Assembly: GCA_964423465.1 (NCBI GenBank)
Contig: CAYRFK010000001.1
Location: 14,703-78,702, forward strand
Reading direction: 5' to 3'
Origin: VGWF01 sp964423465
Lineage (GTDB): Bacteria; Verrucomicrobiota; Kiritimatiellia; PWTM01
Length of the DNA stretch: 64,000 nt
Under the pieces are notes generated by a model, which did no database searches, was not told where the DNA came from, and saw only the letters and a list, made by a program, of their open reading frames with translations. The position numbers and the translations under genes are program-made. Below are positions 27,019 to 34,867 of this stretch, piece by piece. How positions within the stretch are numbered: position 1 is the stretch's first letter; every line of letters begins with the position of its first letter.

Positions 27019-28099
27019 CCCTCGGAACCTCCGAACCTGCCAACCTCCGAACCTCTGACCCCGCCTCCCGCATCGCCGCGAGAAACGCCTCCATCTCCGC
27101 ATCCGTCCCGATCGTGATGCGCAGCCACGGCGCGGTCCGGGGCATCGTGAAGTGCCGCACCAGGATCCTGCGCTCGCGCAGCGACTGGAAGACCTCGGCG
27201 GCGGGCCGGCGCGGCGGACGGATCCAGAGGAAGTTGGCCGCGGAGGGACACACGCGGCACCCCATCGACTCCAATGCCGCCGCGGTGCGCTCCCGCGTCG
27301 CCACGATCCGTGCCGCATTCGCGCGCATCGCGTCCAGGTCGTTCAACGCCGCGAGCGCCACGTCCTGCGCGAGGCGGTCGACGTTGTAGGAATCCTTGAT
27401 CTTCATCAGCGCCCCGATGAGCGGCGCCGGGCCGACCGCATACCCGAGGCGGAGCCCGGCAAGCGAGAAGGACTTCGACAGCGTGCGCGCAACGAGAACG
27501 CGGTCCGAGGCCAGTGCCAAGTCGACCAGCGAACGCGGCGCAAAGTCGACATAGGCCTCATCGATGAGCACCACGCCGGGGAATCCCGCGCAGAAACGGC
27601 GCACCTCATCCTCCGGATGCAGCATCCCGGTCGGGGCGTTCGGATTCGTAAGATAGAAGAGTTGTGCCCCGCATCCGGCCGGATCGCGCCATTCGAATTC
27701 CGGCCCGAGTTCCACCGGCCGGCCTGCGATCTCCTCGATCTGCGCCAGCACGGGATAGAGCGAATAGGACGGCTCGAACCAGCCGATCGTCCCGTTCCGC
27801 TCGACAAACGCGCGGGCGCAGAGCGCCAGGATCTCGTCCGATCCGTTGCCGACGAACACCTGGTCCGGCCGGCAGCCGTGAATCTCCGCGATCCGCTCGC
27901 CCAGCCTGCGGCAGGCGGGATCCGGATAGAGGCGCAGCGAGTCCGCCGAAACCTCCCGCAGCACCCTCGCCACGCCGGGCGCGGGCGGATACGGATTCTC
28001 GTTCGTATTCAGCTTGATGACGCCGGGCTCGCGCGGCTGCTCGCCGGGCACGTAGCCCGACATGGCCTCGACGGACCGGCGGATGTACGGGGATGTCAT
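26978..28099 (-). CDS. hisC: Histidinol-phosphate aminotransferase with repeat-encoded tail
   Basis: A PLP enzyme that transaminates imidazole-acetol phosphate in histidine synthesis. The 373 residues include LNTNENPYPPAPGV near the N-terminus, FVGNGSDEILALC, LTNPNAPTG, VLIDEAYVDF and the PLP lysine in TLSKSFSLAGLRLGY (K209), then the substrate-binding end of the fold. The natural fold should end near residue 346 (AFLAAMREAG). The last 27 or so residues (GSEVRRLAGSEVPRVRGSG and on) are translated from the degenerate repeat at 27010-27062, which replaced the native stop. The 3' end overlaps the convergent coiled-coil gene by 41 bp. No other his gene is nearby. Confidence 0.93.
   Translation of the reverse strand: MTSPYIRRSVEAMSGYVPGEQPREPGVIKLNTNENPYPPAPGVARVLREVSADSLRLYPDPACRRLGERIAEIHGCRPDQVFVGNGSDEILALCARAFVERNGTIGWFEPSYSLYPVLAQIEEIAGRPVELGPEFEWRDPAGCGAQLFYLTNPNAPTGMLHPEDEVRRFCAGFPGVVLIDEAYVDFAPRSLVDLALASDRVLVARTLSKSFSLAGLRLGYAVGPAPLIGALMKIKDSYNVDRLAQDVALAALNDLDAMRANAARIVATRERTAAALESMGCRVCPSAANFLWIRPPRRPAAEVFQSLRERRILVRHFTMPRTAPWLRITIGTDAEMEAFLAAMREAGSEVRRLAGSEVPRVRGSGVGRFPGRP
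27005..27062. repeat. Degenerate AACCTCCGAACC repeat spanning two convergent gene ends
   Basis: An imperfect repeat built from CGAACCTCTGACC, GGAACCTCC, GAACCTG and CCAACCTCC. It covers the stop codon of the coiled-coil gene on the plus strand and is translated on the minus strand as the tail of HisC. Its period is near 7 with frequent slips. Confidence 0.75.
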
Positions 28100-28134
28100 G
28101 CCGCCATTCAACACGACCCGGCGCGCGCGCGCAA
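28100..28134 (-). promoter_or_regulatory. Predicted leaderless promoter of hisC
   Basis: Minus strand: TTGCGC (28134-28129), 17 bp, TTGAAT (28111-28106), then 6 bp to the ATG at 28099. The -10 box is weak but the spacing matches the other cases in this window. Confidence 0.4.
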
Positions 28135-28267
28135 AGCCAAAGCGTCGGCGCATCTCCATCCCGCGGGCCCCTCGCCGCGATCCGCGCCATGATGGCGCCC
28201 GCACTACGACCGGTGTAGACTCCCGCCGCCGTGCCGCAACCGCGCCCGACGCTGAGGAGAAGCCGAA

Positions 28268-28993
28268 ATGAGACCGACCCGATGGATCGCCGTGGCCGCC
28301 GCCGTCTCGTTCGCAGTCTGGCCGGTCGCCCGTGCTGACGACGACGGATTCCTCTCCCTGTTCAACGGTCGTGACCTGTCCGGCTGGGTCAACATCAACA
28401 CGGCCCCCGACACATGGAGCGTCTCCAACGGCGTCATCCACTGCACCGGCAAGCCGACCGGCGCCATGCGGACGGAGAAGCACTACGAGAACTTCATCCT
28501 CGACCTCGAGTGGCGGCACCTGAAGCCCGCCGGCAACTCGGGGCTCTTCATCTGGTCCTCGCCGACGCCCGCGCCCAACACCCCCTACTGCAAGTCGGTC
28601 GAGGTGCAGATCCTCGACCACCAGTACTTCACGAACTACGTCGCGTCCGGCAAGAAGCCCGGCTGGTTCACGACCGATGGCGACGTCTTTGCCATCCACG
28701 GCGCGACGATGAAGCCGTTCGAGCCGAACGACGGAAAGATGCGCAGCTTCCCGCGGGAAAACCGGACCAAGGGCACGCCAGAGTGGAACCACTACCGCAT
28801 CACCGGCTCCAACGGCGTCATCTCCCTCGCGGTCAACGGCGCGGTGGTCTCGGGCGGGTCGAACTGCGTCTGGCGCAAGGGCTATATCTGCCTCGAATCC
28901 GAGGGCAGCCCGATCGAGTTCCGAAACCTGCGGATCAAGGAACTCCCGTCGACGAATCCGAAGCCCGACGAGATCGCGCCTCTGGCGAAGTAA
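28268..28993 (+). CDS. Secreted DUF1080 protein, second copy
   Basis: A 241-residue exported protein. The signal peptide RPTRWIAVAAAVSFAVWPVARA is followed by the DUF1080 jelly roll: LFNGRDLSGWVNIN, WSVSNGVIHCTGKPTGAMRT, NFILDLEWRHLKPAGNSGLF, VEVQILDHQYF, a long insert with GDVFAIHGATMKPFEP, and FRNLRIKELP at the end. It differs from the copy at 13636 by this insert and by its AMRTE loop, closer to the PVC subgroup often found near sulfatase or heme proteins. GAGGAG lies 9 bp before the ATG. The gene ends exactly where a dispersed GACGCAAAG element begins. Confidence 0.88.
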   Translation: MRPTRWIAVAAAVSFAVWPVARADDDGFLSLFNGRDLSGWVNINTAPDTWSVSNGVIHCTGKPTGAMRTEKHYENFILDLEWRHLKPAGNSGLFIWSSPTPAPNTPYCKSVEVQILDHQYFTNYVASGKKPGWFTTDGDVFAIHGATMKPFEPNDGKMRSFPRENRTKGTPEWNHYRITGSNGVISLAVNGAVVSGGSNCVWRKGYICLESEGSPIEFRNLRIKELPSTNPKPDEIAPLAK

Positions 28994-29204
28994 GACGACA
29001 CCAAGACGCAAAGGGCGCAAAGAAGAGCCGGACAACGAGCGGGCACATTTCCCAGGTCTCCTTGCTTCTCTTCGCGATCCTTGCGTTGTTGTGTCGTCCC
29101 CCCGGCCGGCGGGGCCGCGGCTCGACTGAGCTCGCCGAAGTCCGGCCCTCCCGATCGTCCGCCCAGTACCCTCTTTGCGGTCTTTGCGTCTTTTTGTTGT
29201 CTTA
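28991..29204. repeat. Three copies of the GACGCAAAG element between convergent genes
   Basis: One plus-strand copy begins with the stop codon of the DUF1080 gene (28991-29027, TAAGACGACACCAAGACGC and on). Two minus-strand copies lie at 29061-29097 and 29171-29204; the second begins with the stop codon of the HzsA-like gene (TAAGACAACAAAAAGACGC). Each reads roughly AAGAC-ACAC-AAGACGCAAAG-GCAAAGAG. The outer two form a long imperfect inverted repeat. Between them, at 29100-29157, lies GC-rich text resembling PAL-1. No gene is seen. Confidence 0.8.
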
Positions 29205-32200
29205 CCGGACGGGGCAGATGACGCGGAAGCCGACGTTGTGGACCGGCTGCCACGGAAAGTAGGCGATACGGTGCGACGCACCGGCGAGGTGCGGCCGCTC
29301 GGACCAGGAGCCGCCTCGCACAGCGCGCGGCGCGTCCTCGCCGGCCCCCGCGTCGAACGGTGAAAGCGTCCACTCGGCCACGTTCCCGTGCATGTCGTGC
29401 AGCCCCCACGCATTCGGCGCAAAGGAACCGGTCGGCGCGCTGACCCGGTGACCATCGTTGATCGTCTCCACGGCCGGCTTGTACGGGGCGAGCGCGCCGG
29501 ATGGGAGGTGCCACGGTGTCAGGGTCTGCATGCTCCGAAACGAGGCATCGGCCAGATTGGCGAACGGGGCGAAGTCGGAGCCGGCGTGGCCAAACGACAG
29601 CTCCGTGGCCGCACCCGTGCGGCACGCATACTCCCACTGGGTCTCGTCCGGCAGCGTGAACGTCTCGCCGGTCGCCGCGGACAGCCACCGGCAGAACTCC
29701 ATCGCCTGCCGCCACGAAACGCGCACCACCGGCTGACGCGGACCGTTCACAGGCCAGCCGCGCTCCGCGACACTGAACTGCAGGAAGTCGCCGGTCTCGA
29801 GGCGGCTGTCGTGCGCGGGATCGAACCGCGCGAACTGCGCGTTGTCGATCTCGCACGCCGCCATCCAGAACGGCGCCGCCACATCAACGACCCGCTGCGC
29901 GGCGCCGCCGGCGACAAACCGTCCGGCAGGAATCCGGCGCAGGCGCAGCGTCACACCGCCCCCGAGGTCCACGGTCCGCTCCGCCGCTCCGCCCGCCTCC
30001 TGTCGCCGTTTCGCCTCGGCGGCATCGAAGGGCCAGCCCGCGCACGGAACGGTCGTCGGAGCCCTTGGAGGGCCCGGCTCCGTCCGGGCCGCGGCCGACA
30101 CGGAGGTCGGCCCTCCATCCCCGATTCGTGGGGCAGGCACTCCTGCCTGCCCCTCAACGGCCTCCGGAGGAAACGCCTCGGGATCCTCGTCGATTCCGGC
30201 GTACCGCTTCATCAGGTCGCGCCGCCGGTCGCGCTGATGCGTGACCTTGGCCTCGCCGACGTTCTCGGTCCACGTCCCGTGCGCCGGCTTGTTCAGGTCG
30301 ATCCATGTGAAGAGGCGGTCCCACCCCTCCGCGTCCATCGCCACCCCGTGGTGGCCGGCACGCAGCATCTGTACGAGATGGGTGGTCGATGCGTGGTATT
30401 CGGCGGGCTCCAGCAGATGCATATCGCTTTCGATCGTAGGACCGCGGATGAACGGGTAGAGCGAGAGATAGGACGGCGGAAACCACGAACCCTTCTGATA
30501 GCCGTTCGCGGGCCCCGGCGGATTCACGCCCGGCCGGCGGCTGAAATCCGGACGGCCCGGCGCCTTGCCGTCGCCCGCGGTGAGCGCCGTCGAACCGTGA
30601 CAGCCGACGCAGTGGCGGTCGAGCACCGGCTGGACCTCGCGCTCGAAGGAGAATCCGCGCACCGGACCGTGCCAGGGCGCGATGGCCGACGGCTCCCGCA
30701 AGAAGGCCGACGCCGAGGCGTAGGGCGGTGCCGTCCCGTCGCGCTCGTGACACCCGACGCACCCGACAACCTCGCCCGGCATGCCGACGAACCAGCTCCG
30801 CATCAACTGCAGCGCCGCGCCGTCGGCGTCAAGAGGCTGCACCGCCACCGGCGTATTCGCGGGCATGCGAAAATGCGCCGATCCGTCCGGCTCGACCGGC
30901 ACCGTCCCGAGGATGCGTTTCACATCCCATGGGCCGTCCCATCCCACACGGTTCACCTGCCCGCCCATCCCGTGGTAGGCGAACTGGTAGGTGAAAAGCC
31001 GCAGCCGCCTGACGGTCCCGCGCGGCACATCGCGGAGGCCGGGGCCGGCGTAGACATCCGCGAGTTGGACAATGGCGTCCTTTGACGACGCGTCGACCCG
31101 CGAAGGCGGCACCGGCGGACGAGGCTGGGCGACGAACGGGATGGGCTCCAGCAGCGCCTCGCCGGGGAGTTCCTTGATGAGGACCAGGTTGTCGAACGTG
31201 TCCGCCAGGTAGAGTCCCCACTCCGCCTTCGGCGACAGACGCGCCGCCACCAGCACGTGCCGGTCGCTCAGCGGCCACGGATGCAGGAACTTCGGCCAGC
31301 TCTCCTTGGTGAGCCCGTCGAGAAGCACCGGTTCGACCGCGCGACCGCGCCCCGGAATCCGCTGGACCGCGCCCTCGGCCTCGACGCGCCCTCGTCGCGT
31401 GTCGAAGAGCACCAGTTCCCCCATCCGCGGGTTGTCGTGATGTCCGCCGACCACCGCGAAGAACCGCGACGGATCTCCAGGCACCGGCCGCGCGAAAAAC
31501 ATCGCATTGGGCCAGTAGGAATTGCTGCCGTAGAAGGCACGCTGCGCCGTGCCGTCCGGGTTCATCGTGAACAGGATGCGCGACACGAAGTGCGGCAGGT
31601 CGGAGTACTCCCAGCGCAGATACAACACCCGGCCGTCCGGCATCACGGTCGGGCACCAGTCGTGGTCCTGTTCGAAGGTGAGCCGCCGGATGGAACCGTC
31701 CGCCCGGTGCCAGCGGAAGAGGTTTGCAACGTGGTCGTGGCCGGTCACGCACGGCACGCCGGTGAACGGCGCGCTGGAGGCGAAGATGACATCGCCGTCG
31801 GGCAGGAGGCATGGATCGTAGTTATCAACGTCGTCGTCCGGGATCAGCGGCAGGGCGGACGGCACGGCGCCGACGGCGGGCGGCATCTCGAACACCCGCC
31901 ACGCCCGGCCGCCGGCGGGCATCGAGAAGAGCAGGCGCGACGCGTCGAAGTCGAGGTCGACGTCGCCGACGAACTCGCCGCCGGGCGGACGGTACAGCGT
32001 CGCAAGATCCCCGCCGCCGCGCAGGTTTGTCAACACGGCGATTTCGTTCGAGTACCCGGTCCGCGGAAGGCTCGAGTTCCCCTGCCAGTTCATCGGGAGC
32101 CCCAGCTGCCGTGTCGAACGCCTCACCACGAGCAGGCGGTCGAAATCCAGCAGCGGATTGGCCAGCAGCGCCTCGCGTTGCAGCGCGGCGAGCGCACCCG

Positions 32201-32420
32201 CGGCCGCCGTGGCAACCCGGGACTCCGCGTTGGTGAGATCGACGGCGATTCCGTCGAGCCTCGCGAGGTAGCCGGCGGCGTTGCGGTAGCGGTCCGGGAA
32301 ACTCGCCGCGAGATCCGAGATGGCGAGCCGCAGCGACACGCACGAAGCCGCGGGCCCGTCCGCGCCCCAACTCGACCCGGCCAGCGCCAGGATGCATGCC
32401 GCATGTCGCCACGTCTTCAC
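29202..32420 (-). CDS. Secreted HzsA-like heme protein fused to a SUMF1 (formylglycine-generating-like) domain
   Basis: A 1072-residue exported protein. The signal peptide is KTWRHAACILALAGSSWG. Residues of about 30-740 resemble the alpha subunit of hydrazine synthase and its PVC relatives: beta-propeller blocks with DYDPCLLPDGDVIFAS-like and DHDWCPTVMPDGRVLYLRWE stretches, then two CxxCH heme sites, CVGCH near 553 and CVGCH near 603. A linker (about 756-784) is encoded by two palindromic repeats. Residues of about 800-1072 form a SUMF1 domain (RIPAGRFVAGG, PVVRVSWRQAMEFCRWLSAA, WEYACRTGA, GLHDMHGNVAEW, RAVRGGSW, GFRVICPV). Hydrazine chemistry is not implied; the partners are unknown. The GTG at 32420 is fixed by the signal peptide and a promoter ending 6 bp before it. 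Confidence 0.85.
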   Translation of the reverse strand: MKTWRHAACILALAGSSWGADGPAASCVSLRLAISDLAASFPDRYRNAAGYLARLDGIAVDLTNAESRVATAAAGALAALQREALLANPLLDFDRLLVVRRSTRQLGLPMNWQGNSSLPRTGYSNEIAVLTNLRGGGDLATLYRPPGGEFVGDVDLDFDASRLLFSMPAGGRAWRVFEMPPAVGAVPSALPLIPDDDVDNYDPCLLPDGDVIFASSAPFTGVPCVTGHDHVANLFRWHRADGSIRRLTFEQDHDWCPTVMPDGRVLYLRWEYSDLPHFVSRILFTMNPDGTAQRAFYGSNSYWPNAMFFARPVPGDPSRFFAVVGGHHDNPRMGELVLFDTRRGRVEAEGAVQRIPGRGRAVEPVLLDGLTKESWPKFLHPWPLSDRHVLVAARLSPKAEWGLYLADTFDNLVLIKELPGEALLEPIPFVAQPRPPVPPSRVDASSKDAIVQLADVYAGPGLRDVPRGTVRRLRLFTYQFAYHGMGGQVNRVGWDGPWDVKRILGTVPVEPDGSAHFRMPANTPVAVQPLDADGAALQLMRSWFVGMPGEVVGCVGCHERDGTAPPYASASAFLREPSAIAPWHGPVRGFSFEREVQPVLDRHCVGCHGSTALTAGDGKAPGRPDFSRRPGVNPPGPANGYQKGSWFPPSYLSLYPFIRGPTIESDMHLLEPAEYHASTTHLVQMLRAGHHGVAMDAEGWDRLFTWIDLNKPAHGTWTENVGEAKVTHQRDRRRDLMKRYAGIDEDPEAFPPEAVEGQAGVPAPRIGDGGPTSVSAAARTEPGPPRAPTTVPCAGWPFDAAEAKRRQEAGGAAERTVDLGGGVTLRLRRIPAGRFVAGGAAQRVVDVAAPFWMAACEIDNAQFARFDPAHDSRLETGDFLQFSVAERGWPVNGPRQPVVRVSWRQAMEFCRWLSAATGETFTLPDETQWEYACRTGAATELSFGHAGSDFAPFANLADASFRSMQTLTPWHLPSGALAPYKPAVETINDGHRVSAPTGSFAPNAWGLHDMHGNVAEWTLSPFDAGAGEDAPRAVRGGSWSERPHLAGASHRIAYFPWQPVHNVGFRVICPVR
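30067..30117. repeat. Dispersed palindromic element PAL-1, copy 2, inside a gene
   Basis: It starts with the same GGAGGGCCCGGCTCCGTCC arm as the copy at 16184 and ends GGAGGTCGGCCCTCC. It is read in frame through the linker of the HzsA-like/SUMF1 protein as GDGGPTSVSAAARTEPGPP. Confidence 0.8.
30130..30153. repeat. Dispersed hairpin element PAL-2, copy 1, inside a gene
   Basis: A perfect 10-bp stem, GGGGCAGGCA with its complement, and loop CTCC. The second copy at 39058-39081 has one compensated base pair. Here it encodes EGQAGVPAP in the same linker as PAL-1 copy 2, 12 bp away. Confidence 0.85.
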
Positions 32421-32456
32421 CGCGGCAGTATGCCCGCGCCCCGACGCGGATGGCAA
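32421..32456 (-). promoter_or_regulatory. Predicted leaderless promoter of the HzsA-like gene
   Basis: Minus strand: TTGCCA (32456-32451), 18 bp, CATACT (32432-32427), then 6 bp to the GTG at 32420. Confidence 0.45.
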
Positions 32457-32763
32457 TCCCGCGCCCAGGGCAGACGCACCTTCCGTGATCCACGATCGTG
32501 TCACTTTCCGTGGGATTCCTCCGTGGCGCCCGAATCCGTCGGGCGCGAAGCTGAACTCTGGACGCAAGGTGGCGCCGGTCAGATACCGGCGCTACGGCCG
32601 ACCGTCGAGGAGATTGAGTCTGAACCGATGGCGCCGTATGGAGATGCGATCCATGCCGTGGTGGCATCGTTGATGCGTCTGCCCGGATCCCGCGCGCCCG
32701 CCACACGGAACTCATGCTTCCTGCCTTGGCATTTTCGCCGGGCCCGCTAAGGTGGGGGGCCAT
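32421..32763. other. Divergent intergenic region with promoter and two hairpin elements
   Basis: A 343-bp gap without a gene. A leaderless-type promoter for the HzsA-like gene lies at its left end. PAL-4 is at 32526-32546: a perfect 8-bp stem, GCGCCCGA with TCGGGCGC, 5-nt loop. PAL-3 is at 32569-32595: arms GTGGCGCCGGT and ACCGGCGCTAC, one G-T pair, loop CAGAT. A possible promoter for the protease gene, TTGGCA-N16-TAAGGT, lies close to its ATG at 32764. The remaining bases show nothing recognisable. Confidence 0.6.
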
Positions 32764-33636
32764 ATGACCGCAGACGCAACTACGACGGCCGCTCGCGGGG
32801 AGGAGGTGCCCTTCTGGGCGCACATCCTTCCGTTCGTTGTCTTTTTCTTCATCGCCCACCTGTTGGGCGACGATACGCCGTGGGCGATCGCGGCGGGGGG
32901 GGCGGCGGCCCTCGGCGCTCTGGCATGGCGCAAGCCGTGGCGCGATGCGGCGACATGGGCCCACGTTGCCCCGTTCGCCCTCTGGATCGCCCTGCTGAGT
33001 GGTCTGGGCGATCCGAGCGGGGAGAAGTACGCCGCCCGCACGGTCGCGGGCGCAGCCCTGCTGCTGGCGGTCCGCCCGTGGCGCTGGTACGGCCCTCTGC
33101 GCCTCCGCAACGTGCCGCTGGCGGTGGCGGTGGGGCTTGCAATCTTCATCGTCTGGGTCGGCTTGGAGTCCGACGCCGTCAAGGCCGCGGTGCCGGGGCT
33201 GGCGGCGTTTTATGAGAAGTTCCTCGTCGGCCCGATCCCCGCCGGCTTCGGGGCGATGCGCGTGCCGCTGGACGCCCTCCCCTACCTGCCGTCGGTCACC
33301 GGTTGGCCGCTTTTCGCCGTGCACATGTTCGGCACGTCGGTCGTCATCGCGATCATCGAGGAGTTCTTCTGGCGCGGGTTCCTCTACAGGTGGCTGTGCG
33401 GCCGGAACTTTCTCGAGGTCCCCCTCACGCGTCTCGACATGCCGATGTGGATCGCCGTCGCCGCCTTCTTCGGCATCGAGCACGCCGAGTGGGCGGCGGG
33501 CATCGTCTGCGGCCTTGCGTTCGGCTGGCTCGTCCTGCGCACCGGCGACATCTGGGCCGCCGTCCTCGCCCACGGCATCACCAACTTCCTGCTCGGGATC
33601 TACGTGCTGCGGACGGATTCATGGTGGTTCTGGTGA
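32764..33636 (+). CDS. CPBP/CAAX-type intramembrane protease (exosortase-associated-like)
   Basis: A 290-residue polytopic membrane protein with about eight hydrophobic helices. The Abi/CPBP catalytic motifs are in order: IIEEFFWRGFLYR (EExxxR), FGIEHAEW (FxxxH) and HGITNFLLG (HxxxN). Order and length match the group of CAAX-protease-related proteins found with exosortase systems, though no exosortase or PEP-CTERM protein is in this window. The ATG at 32764 is preceded by GGTGGGGGG. Its end overlaps the SGNH gene by 16 bp, implying cotranscription and perhaps a joint role in envelope or exopolysaccharide processing. Confidence 0.87.
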   Translation: MTADATTTAARGEEVPFWAHILPFVVFFFIAHLLGDDTPWAIAAGGAAALGALAWRKPWRDAATWAHVAPFALWIALLSGLGDPSGEKYAARTVAGAALLLAVRPWRWYGPLRLRNVPLAVAVGLAIFIVWVGLESDAVKAAVPGLAAFYEKFLVGPIPAGFGAMRVPLDALPYLPSVTGWPLFAVHMFGTSVVIAIIEEFFWRGFLYRWLCGRNFLEVPLTRLDMPMWIAVAAFFGIEHAEWAAGIVCGLAFGWLVLRTGDIWAAVLAHGITNFLLGIYVLRTDSWWFW

Positions 33637-34676
33637 ACGGCCTCCATCCATGGTTGCGCCGTGGCCTTCGCGTCGCCCTGGGCGCGGTCGCAATCCTTCT
33701 CGCGCTGGAGGGATTCTGCCGGATCGTCGTTCCAGAGTCCGCGCGAACGATCGCCGTCGACCGCGCGGCCCGCGTCTACGGCGCCCAGCACGACCGGGAG
33801 CACCCGCATTCCGAGGGACGGTCCAACGTGCTGGATGTGATCGTGGTCGGCGACTCGCTGGCCTTCGGTCCCGGCAACCACCGGTGCGACCGCTTCTCCA
33901 ACCGGCTGGAGTGGCTGATGAACCTCAATGACGGGGTTCGTCCGGCCTGCGTGGAGACCAAGGCTTCGCCCAGCGCGCTGTACCAGCAGTCCAAGGCGCT
34001 GGACTGGGCTCTCGAACAGCACCCGGATCTCGTGATCTTCGCCGTGCACGTCAACGACACGGAGGACTGGGAAAACCCGGCCGCCATGGTGGAACTGCGG
34101 TCAAGACTCACGCGCCGGCCGGAGCACACGTGGCTGAGGCCCGCGATGCAGCGGTCCGTCCTGGTCCGGCAGATCGTGCGGGCCGTCGACACCCGGCGTG
34201 CCGCCCGGGGCGCCGCAAGCTATTACAGGCACCTCTACGCCCCCGACTATCCGGGGCTCGCCCGGTTTCGAAATGCCGCCGCCGACTTCAGTGCTCGCTG
34301 CCAGGCTCACGGCGTCCCGATGGTCGCCGTGCTGTTCCCGCTCACCGACGTGAACCTGCAGCCCGGCGGCTACCCGTGCGAGGCCTTTCATGGCCTCATC
34401 AAGGATGCCTTCTCCACCAACGGCGTTCCCTTCCTGGACCTCCTGCCCGTCTTCCGGCGATTCCCCGCCTGTCGGGACTGCAACATCGAATCCGTCGACG
34501 ACCACCTCAGCGAAATCGGCCACCGCATCGCGGCCGACGCCATCTTTGAATTCCTGCTCGAGCGGAGGCTGATCGACCCGGTCTACAAGCCCCGCAACCT
34601 CAAGGACCCCACGTTCAACTCCCGCATGGTCAGAAAGGTCCAGGCGATGGGCTACGACGTCCCGCCGGGCTTTTGA
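33621..34676 (+). CDS. Membrane-anchored SGNH/GDSL hydrolase-like protein
   Basis: A 351-residue protein with an N-terminal signal anchor (RVALGAVAILLALEGFCRIV) and an SGNH fold. Block I is VIVVGDSLAFGPGN (the GDSL serine). The middle contains VIFAVHVNDTEDW, where the block III Asn is plausible, and the catalytic Asp-His pair fits DDHLSEIGH near the C-terminus. The family includes polysaccharide O-acetylation enzymes and esterases. The overlap with the CPBP protease gene argues for an envelope or extracellular polysaccharide role. The ATG at 33621 is used; GTGs at 33624 and 33633 are alternatives. A tRNA gene on the other strand follows 9 bp after the stop. Confidence 0.82.
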   Translation: MVVLVNGLHPWLRRGLRVALGAVAILLALEGFCRIVVPESARTIAVDRAARVYGAQHDREHPHSEGRSNVLDVIVVGDSLAFGPGNHRCDRFSNRLEWLMNLNDGVRPACVETKASPSALYQQSKALDWALEQHPDLVIFAVHVNDTEDWENPAAMVELRSRLTRRPEHTWLRPAMQRSVLVRQIVRAVDTRRAARGAASYYRHLYAPDYPGLARFRNAAADFSARCQAHGVPMVAVLFPLTDVNLQPGGYPCEAFHGLIKDAFSTNGVPFLDLLPVFRRFPACRDCNIESVDDHLSEIGHRIAADAIFEFLLERRLIDPVYKPRNLKDPTFNSRMVRKVQAMGYDVPPGF

Positions 34677-34685
34677 GAGAAAGGC

Positions 34686-34760
<75 letters not shown>

Positions 34761-34779
34761 ACGTCGGAAGAGGCCGATA

Positions 34780-34808
34780 TGTATACGGTCAGGCGCCGTC
34801 CGCGTCAA
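34780..34808 (-). promoter_or_regulatory. Promoter of tRNA-Met
   Basis: Minus strand: TTGACG (34808-34803), exactly 17 bp, TATACA (34785-34780), about 20 bp before the mature 5' end. It is the closest match to consensus in the window. Confidence 0.6.
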
Positions 34809-34833
34809 CCGCGGGTTAATGTTGGGGCACAGG

Positions 34834-34861
34834 TTGACTTTGGCCGGACCGGGGCCAGACT
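34834..34861 (+). promoter_or_regulatory. Predicted leaderless promoter of the DCC-family gene
   Basis: TTGACT (34834-34839), 16 bp, CAGACT (34856-34861), then 6 bp to the ATG at 34868. Confidence 0.45.
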
Positions 34862-34867
34862 TGAGCC

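Noticed and set aside
29202..32420. Hydrazine synthase activity / anammox
   Set aside because: Only an alpha-like subunit with two CxxCH sites and a SUMF1 fusion is present; no beta or gamma subunit or hydrazine dehydrogenase is in view.
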